Below are positions 1 through 7,826 of a DNA stretch of 64,000 nucleotides, one piece after another. The notes beneath the pieces were generated by a model, which saw only the letters and a list, made by a program, of their open reading frames with translations, did not search any database and was not told where the DNA came from. Every line of letters starts with the position of its first letter. Positions within the stretch are counted from its first letter, which is position 1. The position numbers and the translations under genes are program-made. Source of the stretch: an uncultured Gellertiella sp. (lineage in GTDB: Bacteria > Pseudomonadota > Alphaproteobacteria > Rhizobiales > Rhizobiaceae); the NCBI RefSeq assembly GCF_963457605.1, contig NZ_OY735139.1, forward strand, positions 434,001 through 498,000. Direction: 5' to 3'.

Positions 1-327
1 ATGGTAGCTTTCGTGCAGCACCTTGCCATTCTTCCAGACATAGATCGCATCCGTATAGGTCTCGTCCAGCAACTGGCCGAAGGTCTGCGTGGTTCCATCC
101 GCTGCCTGATAGGCGAAATCGAGAAGATCCGGCGAGCCGGTCGCAATCGGTGACGCCACCGGCGCACGGCGGATTGTGGCGGTCGGAATGATCTCGCGCA
201 CGCGCTGGAACGACCAGCGATTCCACGGCGGACGGTCCCAGTCGATGAGCGGCACCCGCATCTCCGGCGGAGGGGGGCTTCCCACCATGATCGGGGGCTG
301 CTGATCTGAATTCTTGTAACTACGCAT
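1..327 (-). CDS. Serine hydrolase of the beta-lactamase/6-aminohexanoate-dimer hydrolase type, N-terminal 109 residues only
   Basis: The gene enters from the left edge and only its first 109 codons are visible, starting at the ATG at 327. The readable part has the layout of class-C-beta-lactamase-like hydrolases: a proline-rich start, then DRPPWNRWSFQRVREIIPT, then LLDETYTDAIYV followed by WKNGKVLHESYH at the edge. In the family the catalytic SxxK motif follows further on, which is outside the window, so activity cannot be judged. No signal peptide is seen. The assignment rests on overall resemblance to this hydrolase family; the substrate is unknown. Confidence 0.7.
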   Translation of the reverse strand, partial: MRSYKNSDQQPPIMVGSPPPPEMRVPLIDWDRPPWNRWSFQRVREIIPTATIRRAPVASPIATGSPDLLDFAYQAADGTTQTFGQLLDETYTDAIYVWKNGKVLHESYH

Positions 328-646
328 GCGTGGTCTCCACCCTTCCCGCGCTCACCGCGCGCAATTGCCTGTGGAGGCCCCATAGCAGAGATCGGCCATT
401 TTTTGAATAGCCAGTCAAAATGAACGGGTGCGATTCCGGTGGACGACGGGCGCAGGGTCTGGCACAAGCCCTCCCGGACGCGACTGCCGGTATTCTAGAC
501 CGGGGTCGGGCGGGCGATTGACGTCTCCCCCGCTGCCACGGGTTTACGTTGGCCGTCCTTTGTCCTCTTCCCGATTGAAACCGCCGAAAGAGGCCGCACG
601 GGGCCTCCCTGCGTGCTGACTCGACGCCTTAGATATCGTGGCGTGA
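328..646. other. Intergenic stretch without a recognised gene
   Basis: About 320 bases lie between the start of the serine hydrolase and the end of the KGG protein. I see no convincing reading frame, RNA, or strong terminator. It should hold the promoter of the leftward hydrolase. A short rightward frame here (428-619) has no supporting ribosome site or recognisable protein. Confidence 0.4.
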
Positions 647-910
647 TCAGACCTCGCGACCGGCATGGGTGGCTTCGCCGCCCTTGCGCCCGGCCTGTGC
701 GGCGCGCTCCCGGTCATTCTTGAAATTGCCGCCGGAAGCCTCGCCGCCCTTGCGGCCCGCTGCTGCCGCCCGTGCCGGATCATTCTTGAAATTGCCGCCG
801 GACGCCCCGCCACCCTTGGCGGCAATCGCCCGCTGGCGTTCGGGATCCATTGATGCAAAGCCGCGTGTCGACCGGGTGCCGGACTGGCTTCCACTGTGGT
901 TTTTCGCCAT
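647..910 (-). CDS. KGG repeat (GsiB-like) stress protein
   Basis: An 87-residue, very hydrophilic, Gly/Ala/Lys/Arg-rich protein. Two near-identical units contain KGGGASGGNF and KGGEASGGNF, each followed by KND and a run of A/R, and a third KGGEA lies near the C-terminus. This is the pattern of KGG-motif proteins related to general stress protein GsiB of Bacillus and the YciG family, which are usually starvation or desiccation induced; that role is family knowledge, not shown here. The ATG at 910 is preceded by GGAGGA at a good distance, which favours it over the upstream in-frame start at 955. It is monocistronic. Confidence 0.8.
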   Translation of the reverse strand: MAKNHSGSQSGTRSTRGFASMDPERQRAIAAKGGGASGGNFKNDPARAAAAGRKGGEASGGNFKNDRERAAQAGRKGGEATHAGREV

Positions 911-1109
911 GGGTTCATCCTCCGTTGTTGACTTGAAACAATCCTGTCGGGCCAAAGCCTGGTCCCAAGACTTTCAAAACGCGTCGAATCCGGTATCGTT
1001 CCGGCAGAAGGTGACGGCTTGACGAGAAACCTGTGGCAACCCCGGCATGCGCTGGCGTTGCCGCCAAAGGGCCTCCGGTGCTGTCGCCAAGTGAGGGATC
1101 GAGACTGTT

Positions 1110-1799
1110 ATGACCCGATTTGTCTTTCCGCCCGCTGCCGTGGTGACCCTGCCGATTGAGGGCGAAGACGCTGTTTTCCCCGTCCGCCGGGTCTATTGCG
1201 TCGGGCGCAACTATGCCGAACATGCCCGTGAAATGGGCCATGAGCCCGGCCGCGAGCCGCCCTTCTTCTTCCAGAAGAACCCGGACAATCTGGTGCCGCC
1301 GCCCGGCGACTTCCCCTATCCCGCCCTTTCCAGGGATGTGCAGCACGAAGTCGAACTGCTGGTGGCGCTGAAAGCTGGTGGTCGGGACATTCCGGCAGAC
1401 CAGGCGCTTGCCTGCGTCTATGGCTATGGCGTCGCCGTCGACTTCACCCGGCGTGACCTGCAGGCGGCAGCGAAGAAAGCCGGACGGCCGTGGGAAGTGG
1501 CGAAGGCCTTCGAACACTCGGCCCCTGTCTCGGCCCTGGTTTCATCCAGCCGCATCGGCCATCCGGAGAAGGCGACAATCTGGCTCGACATCAATGGCGA
1601 CAGGCGCCAGACCGGCGACATCGGGGACATGATCTCAGGCGTTGCCGAGATCATTGCCGCCCTGTCCAGCAGTTTCGAGCTTGCCGCCGGTGACGTGATC
1701 CTGACCGGCACGCCCGCAGGCGTCGGCCCTGTCTCGCGCGGCGACCGGCTCGACTGCGGCATCGATGGCATTGCCACCCGATCGCTCGCCATCATCTGA
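1110..1799 (+). CDS. Fumarylacetoacetate hydrolase (FAH) family protein
   Basis: A 229-residue single-domain FAH-fold enzyme, the length of fumarylpyruvate/acylpyruvate hydrolases. Visible family features: VGRNYAEHA (31-39), FFFQKNPDN (52-60), the metal ligands Glu80 and Glu82 in HEVELLVAL with Asp111 in VAVDFTRRDLQ, and the conserved ILTGTPAGVGP near residues 196-206. The family cleaves C-C bonds of dicarbonyl acids or acts as a decarboxylase in aromatic degradation; the substrate here is not deducible. The next gene starts 23 bases downstream, so the two are probably co-transcribed. Confidence 0.88.
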   Translation: MTRFVFPPAAVVTLPIEGEDAVFPVRRVYCVGRNYAEHAREMGHEPGREPPFFFQKNPDNLVPPPGDFPYPALSRDVQHEVELLVALKAGGRDIPADQALACVYGYGVAVDFTRRDLQAAAKKAGRPWEVAKAFEHSAPVSALVSSSRIGHPEKATIWLDINGDRRQTGDIGDMISGVAEIIAALSSSFELAAGDVILTGTPAGVGPVSRGDRLDCGIDGIATRSLAII

Positions 1800-1822
1800 C
1801 TTTACGAAGGGAAACTGACCCG

Positions 1823-2350
1823 ATGCCGCTCTACGCGCTTGCCGACCACACGCCCGAAACGCCCGAGGACGGCCACTACTGGATCGCCCCGGATGCGCAT
1901 GTCATCGGCAGGGTCCATCTCGGCGAGGATGTCGGGATCTGGTTCGGCGCGGTGCTGCGCGGCGACAATGAGCCGATTGTGGTGGGCCGCCGCAGCAATA
2001 TCCAGGAAGGCGCGATGCTGCATGTCGATCCGGGCTTTCCCGTCACCATCGGCGAAGGCTGCACCATCGGCCACCATGCCATCATCCATGGCTGCGAAAT
2101 CGGCGACAATTCGCTTGTCGGCATGGGGGCGACCGTGCTGAACGGCGCGAAGATCGGCAACAACTGTCTGGTCGGGGCCAATGCGCTGGTGACCGAAGGC
2201 AAGGAATTTCCCGACAATTCGCTGATCGTCGGCTCGCCCGCCCGCGCCATCCGCACGCTGGATGACAAGGCAATCGAAGGGCTGAAGCGCTCGGCGGCAA
2301 GCTATGTCCGCAACTGGCAGCGCTTTGCGAAAGATCTGCGCAAGCTGTAA
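1823..2350 (+). CDS. Gamma-class carbonic anhydrase-like hexapeptide-repeat protein
   Basis: A 175-residue left-handed beta-helix protein with repeated [LIV]-G-x4 hexapeptides across residues 25-150. The zinc-triad histidines of gamma carbonic anhydrases are present: His67 in MLHVD and the GHHAIIHG segment with His84/85 and His89. In the family it forms trimers interconverting CO2 and bicarbonate, though many bacterial members (YrdA/CaiE type) have weak or unproven activity. It converges with zur and its stop is only 12 bases from the stop of zur. Confidence 0.9.
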   Translation: MPLYALADHTPETPEDGHYWIAPDAHVIGRVHLGEDVGIWFGAVLRGDNEPIVVGRRSNIQEGAMLHVDPGFPVTIGEGCTIGHHAIIHGCEIGDNSLVGMGATVLNGAKIGNNCLVGANALVTEGKEFPDNSLIVGSPARAIRTLDDKAIEGLKRSAASYVRNWQRFAKDLRKL

Positions 2351-2362
2351 CGTGCGAAGCCT

Positions 2363-2794
2363 TCAGGCCTGCGGCGCACGGCTGGCGCAGGCCTCGCAGA
2401 GGCCGCGCAACTCGATGGTGGTCTTCTGCGGGGTAAATCCCCGGCCCCGCGCCCAGCCGTCAAGGCGGCGGTCGATCCCGGCATCGTGGAATTCGCTCGC
2501 CTGGCCGCAGGCGGTGCAGATTGCAAAGGCCACCGTCCCATGGCCGTGGCCACCACAGCACGCGATATGGCGATGCGCGCAGGCGACAAAGGCATTGATG
2601 CTTTCCAGCCGGTGGACGAGGCCCGCCCCGGTCAGCTTGTCGAGCGCCCGGTAGACCTGCAAGGGGGCGCGAAACCCCTCGTCCCGCAAACGGTCGAGGA
2701 TCGTGTAGGCGCTGACCGGCTGGTCGGAGCGGGTGAGCACATCCAGCACGAGGCTCTGGTTCTTGGTGAGCGGCGGCGTCATCGTCCCGGTCAT
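2363..2794 (-). CDS. zur: Zinc uptake regulator Zur (Fur family)
   Basis: A 143-residue Fur-family repressor with an N-terminal winged-helix (residues 12-75) and a C-terminal metal/dimer domain. Two CxxC pairs (CTAC 93-96, CEAC 133-136) give the structural zinc site, and a His/Cys-rich stretch HRHIACCGGHGHG lies at 75-86. The gene is last in the znuC-znuB-zur operon, overlapping znuB by four bases (ATGA), and lies beside znuA; this context makes zinc, rather than iron or peroxide, the likely signal. It probably represses its own operon through the palindrome at 4620. Confidence 0.93.
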   Translation of the reverse strand: MTGTMTPPLTKNQSLVLDVLTRSDQPVSAYTILDRLRDEGFRAPLQVYRALDKLTGAGLVHRLESINAFVACAHRHIACCGGHGHGTVAFAICTACGQASEFHDAGIDRRLDGWARGRGFTPQKTTIELRGLCEACASRAPQA

Positions 2795-3615
2795 CCGTGT
2801 CGCTCCCCCGCAGCCGGTGCATCGCCCTGCCGCCGCCGCAATGGCATGAGGCTGAGGAGAAAGATCATCACCGCCGCCACCGCAATCGACGGGCCTGACG
2901 GCGTGTCATAGGTCAGCGATCCCCACAATCCCCCCGCCACCGCAAGCGCCCCGAGCAGCGAAGCCAGCACCGCCATCATTTCCGGCGAGGTGGCAAAGCG
3001 GCGGGCGGCGGCAGCAGGCACCACCAAGAGCGAGGTGATCAGCAGGATGCCGACGATCTTCATCGCGATTGCGATCACCAGCGCCATCAGCAGCATGAAG
3101 GCAAGCTTCGCCCGCTCCGGCTTCAGCCCCTCCGCCTCGGCAATATCGGGGCTGACGGTCGAGGCAAGCAGCGGCCGCCACAGCGCCACGACGGCGAGGA
3201 TGACGAGGAGACCGCCGCCCCAGATCGTCGCCAGATCCCGTTTCGACACCGCCAGGATATCGCCGAACAGGAAGCCCATCAGGTCGACCCTGACCCAGGT
3301 CATGAAGGCAACGATGACGAGGCCGAAGGCGAGGGTCGCATGGGAGAGAATGCCGAGCAACGCATCGGCTGACAGGCTGCCGCGCCGTTGCAAGAGGATC
3401 AGCAGCAGCGAGATCGCGGCGGCAACGACGAAGACGCTGAGGATGATGTTGAGATTGAACAGCAGCGACAGCGCAATGCCGAGCAGCGCCGAATGGGCCA
3501 TCGTGTCGCCGAAATAGGCCATCCGCCGCCAGATGATGAAACAGCCGAGCGGTCCGGTGGTCAGCGCCAGCCCGATTCCCGCCAGAAGCGCGCGCAGAAA
3601 GAAATCATCCAGCAT
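2791..3615 (-). CDS. znuB: High-affinity zinc ABC transporter permease ZnuB
   Basis: A 274-residue, very hydrophobic protein of the ABC-3 metal permease family with about eight or nine predicted membrane helices and the N-terminal motif GPLGCFIIWRRMAYFGDTMAH typical of ZnuB/MntB. It forms the membrane channel of the zinc importer with ZnuC and ZnuA. The gene starts inside the end of znuC (11-base overlap) and ends overlapping zur, so translation is probably coupled throughout the operon. Confidence 0.95.
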   Translation of the reverse strand: MLDDFFLRALLAGIGLALTTGPLGCFIIWRRMAYFGDTMAHSALLGIALSLLFNLNIILSVFVVAAAISLLLILLQRRGSLSADALLGILSHATLAFGLVIVAFMTWVRVDLMGFLFGDILAVSKRDLATIWGGGLLVILAVVALWRPLLASTVSPDIAEAEGLKPERAKLAFMLLMALVIAIAMKIVGILLITSLLVVPAAAARRFATSPEMMAVLASLLGALAVAGGLWGSLTYDTPSGPSIAVAAVMIFLLSLMPLRRRQGDAPAAGERHG

Positions 3616-4570
3616 GACCGGCTCCTTCGGGCAGCGTCCCGCCCGCCTCCGCGCCGGGCACCGGCTGCAATTGCCCCTTGTACATCAGGTGCAGGCGCGG
3701 CTCGCCGCAACCGCAATTGACGTCGTGGACATGGTCCTCGCCCCGGCCCTTGCCATGGTGATGGCCATCGCCGGGATGGCAATGATCGGTGATTTCGCCA
3801 TCGGCATGCAGAACGCGGCCATCGGGCAGGTGGGTATGGTCATGCTGATGCTTGTAAATGGCCAGCGCGCCCGCCGCCCGCGCCCCGAACAGCCGCGAAT
3901 ATTCCGGGCTCCGGCTGACCACGGCGGGCGTGCCCCGGCAGCAGACATGGCCGTTCAGGCAGATCACCGTGTCGGTTTCGGCCATGACGATATGCAGGTC
4001 ATGGGATATCAGCAGGATGCCGCAGCCGGTCTCGTCGCGGAGGGTGCGGATCAGCTCGTAGAGTGCGATTTCGCCATTGAAATCCACTCCCTGCACGGGT
4101 TCGTCGAGCACCAGCAGATCGGGCTTGCGGGCAATGGCGCGGGCCAGCAGCGCCCGCTGGAATTCGCCGCCCGAGAGATGCTGCACCGCGGCCTTCGCCA
4201 TATGGGCAATGCCCGCCGCGTCCAGCGCCCGGGAAATCTCCGCTTCGGGCAGCGGCCCGGTCAGCGTCATCAGCCGCCGGACGGTCAGGGGCAGCGACCA
4301 GTCGATGGCAAGTTTTTGCGGGACATAGCCGATCTTCAGCCCCGGCCGCCGCTCCACCCAGCCCTCGTCCGGCTTCATCACCCCGGTTGCCGCCTTGGCG
4401 GTGGTGGATTTGCCCGAACCATTCGGGCCGATCAGCGTGACTATCTCGCGCGGACTGACGGAAAAGCCGACATCGCGCACCAGCCAGCGGTGATTGCGCC
4501 TGACGCCAACACCCTTCAGCGTGATCAACGGTTGCCCCGGGGGCGAGGATCTTTCCAGCATTGCGTCCAT
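3605..4570 (-). CDS. znuC: Zinc ABC transporter ATPase ZnuC with His-rich C-terminal extension
   Basis: A 321-residue ABC ATPase: Walker A GPNGSGKST (48-56), signature LSGGEFQR (132-139), Walker B LLVLDEP (152-158), switch His190. The usual ZnuC is about 250 residues; here a tail follows with many histidines, e.g. HQHDHTH (241-247), DHCHPGDGHHHG (262-273) and a CGC pair, most simply a zinc-binding region. It opens the znuC-znuB-zur operon, divergent from znuA with the Zur-like palindrome between them. Confidence 0.95.
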   Translation of the reverse strand: MDAMLERSSPPGQPLITLKGVGVRRNHRWLVRDVGFSVSPREIVTLIGPNGSGKSTTAKAATGVMKPDEGWVERRPGLKIGYVPQKLAIDWSLPLTVRRLMTLTGPLPEAEISRALDAAGIAHMAKAAVQHLSGGEFQRALLARAIARKPDLLVLDEPVQGVDFNGEIALYELIRTLRDETGCGILLISHDLHIVMAETDTVICLNGHVCCRGTPAVVSRSPEYSRLFGARAAGALAIYKHQHDHTHLPDGRVLHADGEITDHCHPGDGHHHGKGRGEDHVHDVNCGCGEPRLHLMYKGQLQPVPGAEAGGTLPEGAGHAG

Positions 4571-4619
4571 CTACCTGTTGCCTCAAGCTATGCCACAGGG
4601 TATAGCCGGACACAACATA

Positions 4620-4634
4620 TGTAATAACATTACA
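4620..4634. promoter_or_regulatory. Putative Zur operator between znuC and znuA
   Basis: TGTAATAACATTACA is an inverted repeat with arms TGTAAT/ATTACA around AAC, in an AT-rich patch 50 bases upstream of znuC. It resembles Zur boxes of alphaproteobacteria, which have a core of the form GTAATxxxATTAC (family knowledge). Its place between the divergent zinc genes suggests one site controlling both promoters. Binding is inferred from sequence and context. Confidence 0.72.
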
Positions 4635-4654
4635 CTTTCAATTACCGCAGCATC

Positions 4655-4756
4655 TAGAGTTTGTCAGGGAAAAGTGGAATCCGGTTTTCCCGACAAGACA
4701 AACGAAAACAAAGGGAATTAGAGTCTGTCTGGTTCAATGTGAACCAGACAGACTCC
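4655..4756 (+). repeat. Two-hairpin intergenic repeat, copy 1 (in the znuA leader)
   Basis: About 102 bases. The first module has the inverted repeat GGGAAAA-GTGGAATCCGG-TTTTCCC flanked by TTTGTC/GACAAA. The second is a perfect 15-bp stem (4721-4735 with 4741-4755) around a five-base loop AATGT. The same element recurs at 5765, 44314 and 51889. It lies between the putative Zur operator and the znuA start codon. The GGGAAAAGTGG-N-CCGGTTTTCCC core recalls intergenic mosaic elements of rhizobia (RIME-like); that family assignment is tentative. Confidence 0.9.
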
Positions 4757-4771
4757 AGGAAGAGGCTACCG

Positions 4772-5713
4772 ATGAAGACCCGCCGGGCTTTGACCCTTGC
4801 CGCTATCCTGACCGGCCTTTTCGCCCTTGCCGCGACCTCCGCCCGGGCGGCGGATGCGCCTGACGTCGCCGTATCGGTCAAGCCGCTGCATTCGCTGGTG
4901 GCCGCCGTGATGCTGGGGGTGGGCGAACCGAAGCTGATCGTCGGCGGGGCCGCCTCGCCCCATACCTACAGCCTGAAACCCTCGAATGCGCGGGATCTGC
5001 AGAATGCAAGACTGATCTTCTGGCTCGGCCCGAGTTTCGAGCAGTTCCTGACCCAGCCGCTGCAATCGCTGGGTTCCGGCGCGACCATCGTCTCGCTGGA
5101 GGATACGCCGGGGCTGATGAAGCTCCCCTATCGGCAAGGCGGTGCCTTTGACCGGGACGAGGATGGCGATGCGCCTGCGGTCGCCTCCAGTTCTGCAAAG
5201 GACCTGCATTTCTGGCTAGACCCGCGCAATGCCGATGTGATGGTCGGGGCGATCACCCAGGCACTGGTGACCGCCGACCCCGCCCATGCGACGCAATATT
5301 CCGCCAATGCGAAGGCGCTGGAAGCCAACCTGATCGCGCTCGATCTCGAATTGCAGACGAGCCTTGCGCCCCTGCAGAACCGCCCCTTCATCGTCTTTCA
5401 CGATGCCTACCAATATTTCGAAAAGCGCTATGGCCTGCATGTCGCGGGCTCGATCACCGTTTCGCCGGAAACCCCGCCGGGTGCCGAGCGGGTGCGCGAC
5501 ATCCACGACAAGATCGCCAAACTCGGTGCCACCTGCGTCTTCGCCGAACCGCAGTTCGAACCGAAGCTTCTCTCCGTGGTGATGGAGGGCTCATCGGCAA
5601 AAGCCGGAACGCTCGACCCCGAAGGCGCAACCCTTCCCGAGGGACCGGACCTCTATTTCACCCTGCTGCGCAATCTCGCCCGCTCGCTTACCTATTGCCT
5701 GACCCGGCCCTGA
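4772..5713 (+). CDS. znuA: Zinc ABC transporter substrate-binding protein ZnuA
   Basis: A 313-residue periplasmic metal-binding protein (cluster A-I) with a signal peptide ending near ATSARAADA. Zinc-ligand histidines are visible in SPHTYSLKPSNARDL, DLHFWLDP and FHDAYQYFEKRYGL, with the late acidic FAEPQFEP segment. Unlike many ZnuAs the central loop is short and acidic (FDRDEDGDAP) rather than His-rich. The start at 4772 is chosen because the signal peptide begins there; a longer frame from 4661 would translate the repeat element. A GGAAGAGG ribosome site precedes it. Confidence 0.93.
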   Translation: MKTRRALTLAAILTGLFALAATSARAADAPDVAVSVKPLHSLVAAVMLGVGEPKLIVGGAASPHTYSLKPSNARDLQNARLIFWLGPSFEQFLTQPLQSLGSGATIVSLEDTPGLMKLPYRQGGAFDRDEDGDAPAVASSSAKDLHFWLDPRNADVMVGAITQALVTADPAHATQYSANAKALEANLIALDLELQTSLAPLQNRPFIVFHDAYQYFEKRYGLHVAGSITVSPETPPGAERVRDIHDKIAKLGATCVFAEPQFEPKLLSVVMEGSSAKAGTLDPEGATLPEGPDLYFTLLRNLARSLTYCLTRP

Positions 5714-5764
5714 CCGGCGCACGGCTCAAGCGACGCGCAAGCCTTGCCGGCTAGACAGGTTCTT

Positions 5765-5868
5765 TAGAGTTTGTCAGGGAAAAGTGGAAACCGGTTTTCC
5801 CGAAAGGACAAGCGAAACCAAAGAAAAGCAGAGTCTGTCTGGTTCAGAATGAACCTGACAGACTCTAG
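5765..5868 (+). repeat. Two-hairpin intergenic repeat, copy 2
   Basis: Same two-module layout as copy 1: GGGAAAA...TTTTCCC inverted repeat, then the GAGTCTGTCTGGTTC / GAACCTGACAGACTC stem, here with one internal T-T mismatch and loop AGAAT. It lies in the short gap between znuA and the glycosyltransferase gene and ends with CTAG. As the only notable structure after znuA, it could influence transcript ends. Confidence 0.9.
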
Positions 5869-5905
5869 ATTGACCGAACCTGTGCCGGAGACGAGACGCT
5901 TGACC

Positions 5906-7810
5906 ATGGACCAGAGGCTCGCCATCGCCCGATCCGCCTTTGACAACGGCGATTATGCGGGCTCGCTCAGCCATCTCTCCGAGCTGATGGATCACCGGCC
6001 CGACGAGGCGCTGCTGATGCTGCTGGGCGAAACGCTGGCGCGACTTGGCCATGCAAGCGAGGCGGCGAGCGCCTATGAGCAGGCCGCAGACCTTGCCGGA
6101 CCTGACGCCTACCTGTGCCGGAAACGGGCCGCCCGGCAGCATCTCGCCGCAGGCGCCGACGAAGAGGCGCAACTGATCGCGCTGAAACTTCTCGGCACCG
6201 CACCCGACGATCCCGAGCTGACCTTCATCCTGGTGTCGATTTTCCTGAAGACGGGGGAAATCCAGCTGGTCAATGCGCTGAAGAACCGGCTGGTGGCAAG
6301 CGATGATCCCGAACATCTGCTGCTCGCCTCCCGGCTGATCTCGGGCGAACCGCACAATGCCCACAATCTGCCGCTGTTTCGCAAGCTGGCAGGCCTCTAT
6401 CCCGATGATCCCTATATCCGGATGAGCTGTCTGGATTTCGCCCGCGCCTTTTGCGATTTCGACACCGTGGCACGCGAGGAAGCGGCAATCCGCACCCGGC
6501 TTGCGGCGGGGGACCTGACGCTGCTTGCCGGGCTGGAACCGCATGCGGCGATCATGTGGCTCGAGGATGAGGCGCTGCTCCGCAAGGCCGACAATCTCGG
6601 CTCTTTCACCCGCTTTACCGAAGAGACACGCCGCCAGCGCCGCAGCCAGCCGCATCAATGGCAGCAGAAACTGCGCATCGGCTATGTCAGCGGCGATTTC
6701 TGGGATGATCACGCCACCATGCGCCTTCTCGGCGAGGTGTTGCGCCAGCATGATCGCGAAGCCTTCGACATCACCCTGTTCTGCAACACGCCAGCCCGGT
6801 ACATCGGCTTCGATCAGGGCGGTCGCAAGGGCTGGGGGCGGATCATCCCGATCCGCGATCTCGATGATGCCGGAGCGGAAAAGGCAATCCGCGCGGCAGG
6901 CATCGATATCCTCGTCGACCTCAAGGGCCATACCGGCGACAACCGAAGCCAGGTCTTCAACCGCATGGCGGCACCGGTGCAGGTCGCCTGGCTCGGCTTT
7001 CCCGGCAGCAGCATCGGTGTCGATTGCGATTACATCATCGGCGACCGGCATGTGCTGCCGGATGCGGCGGCTCCGCATTTCCACGAGGCCTTCTGCCGCC
7101 TGCCGGAAAGCTACCAGCCGAATGATCCGGTGTCGCGGCCCCTGCCGCCCGCTGCCAGCCGTCGCGAACTCGGCCTGCCGGAAGATGTCTTCCTGTTTAC
7201 CTCCTTCAACGCCACCCGCAAGCTGACGCCGAAGACGCTTGATCTCTGGTGCCGGGTGCTGAGGCAGGCCCCCCTCGCCCATCTCTGGATCATGGGGCCG
7301 GAACAGCAGACAAGGGCCTGTTTCGAAAGCCGGGGCATCGACCCCGCCCGTATCCATGTCGCCCCGAAAGTCGCCTATCCCGGGCATGTCGCCCGGGTGC
7401 AGGCGGCCGATCTCGGGCTCGATTGCTGTCCCTGCAACGGCCACACCACCACATCGGACCTGCTCTGGGCAGGCCTGCCCGTCGTCACGGCGAAGGGATC
7501 AACCTTTGCCGGGCGGGTGTCGGAAAGCCTGCTCCATGCCATCGGCCTGCCGGAACTGGTGGCGGAAGACGAGGACGGCTTTGTCGCGCTCGCCGCAGGC
7601 CTTGCCCGCGATCCCGCCCGCCTGGCAAAGCTGCGCCAGAGGCTGGCGGAAAACCGCTTCACAGCCCCGCTGTTTGACGCAGAACGCTTCTGCCGCCATC
7701 TGGAAAGCGCCTATCGCGGCATGGCCGACCGCGCCCGGGCAGGAAAACCACCCGAGCCCTTCGATGTCGACCCCCTGCCGGTGAGGACAGGTTCGTTCCG
7801 GCCGGCCTGA
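5906..7810 (+). CDS. O-GlcNAc transferase-like glycosyltransferase (GT41 / SPINDLY type)
   Basis: A 634-residue protein. The first ~240 residues are helical with TPR-like units (e.g. DYAGSLSHLSELMDHRPDEA). From about 252 runs the OGT catalytic domain: IGYVSGDFWDDHA, DLKGHTGDNRSQVFNRMAAP, QVAWLGFPGSSIG, FNATRKLTPKTLDLW and DCCPCNGHTTTSDLLWAGLP near 500-525, all hallmarks of the GT41 fold that binds UDP-sugar. In bacteria these transfer sugars to proteins or take part in polysaccharide work; the acceptor is unknown. The start at 5906 lies beyond repeat copy 2; a longer frame would translate the repeat. It stands alone, converging with the reductase. Confidence 0.88.
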   Translation: MDQRLAIARSAFDNGDYAGSLSHLSELMDHRPDEALLMLLGETLARLGHASEAASAYEQAADLAGPDAYLCRKRAARQHLAAGADEEAQLIALKLLGTAPDDPELTFILVSIFLKTGEIQLVNALKNRLVASDDPEHLLLASRLISGEPHNAHNLPLFRKLAGLYPDDPYIRMSCLDFARAFCDFDTVAREEAAIRTRLAAGDLTLLAGLEPHAAIMWLEDEALLRKADNLGSFTRFTEETRRQRRSQPHQWQQKLRIGYVSGDFWDDHATMRLLGEVLRQHDREAFDITLFCNTPARYIGFDQGGRKGWGRIIPIRDLDDAGAEKAIRAAGIDILVDLKGHTGDNRSQVFNRMAAPVQVAWLGFPGSSIGVDCDYIIGDRHVLPDAAAPHFHEAFCRLPESYQPNDPVSRPLPPAASRRELGLPEDVFLFTSFNATRKLTPKTLDLWCRVLRQAPLAHLWIMGPEQQTRACFESRGIDPARIHVAPKVAYPGHVARVQAADLGLDCCPCNGHTTTSDLLWAGLPVVTAKGSTFAGRVSESLLHAIGLPELVAEDEDGFVALAAGLARDPARLAKLRQRLAENRFTAPLFDAERFCRHLESAYRGMADRARAGKPPEPFDVDPLPVRTGSFRPA

Positions 7811-7826
7811 TCGACCGCTGCCAGCC

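Noticed and set aside
4661-4771. An N-terminal extension of ZnuA from 4661
   Set aside because: The extra residues are a translation of the repeat element; the signal peptide and ribosome site mark 4772 as the start.
5774-7444. A 556-codon minus-strand frame opposite the OGT-like gene
   Set aside because: Codon-usage shadow of the plus-strand gene, which has the conserved motifs; no domain recognised in the shadow.
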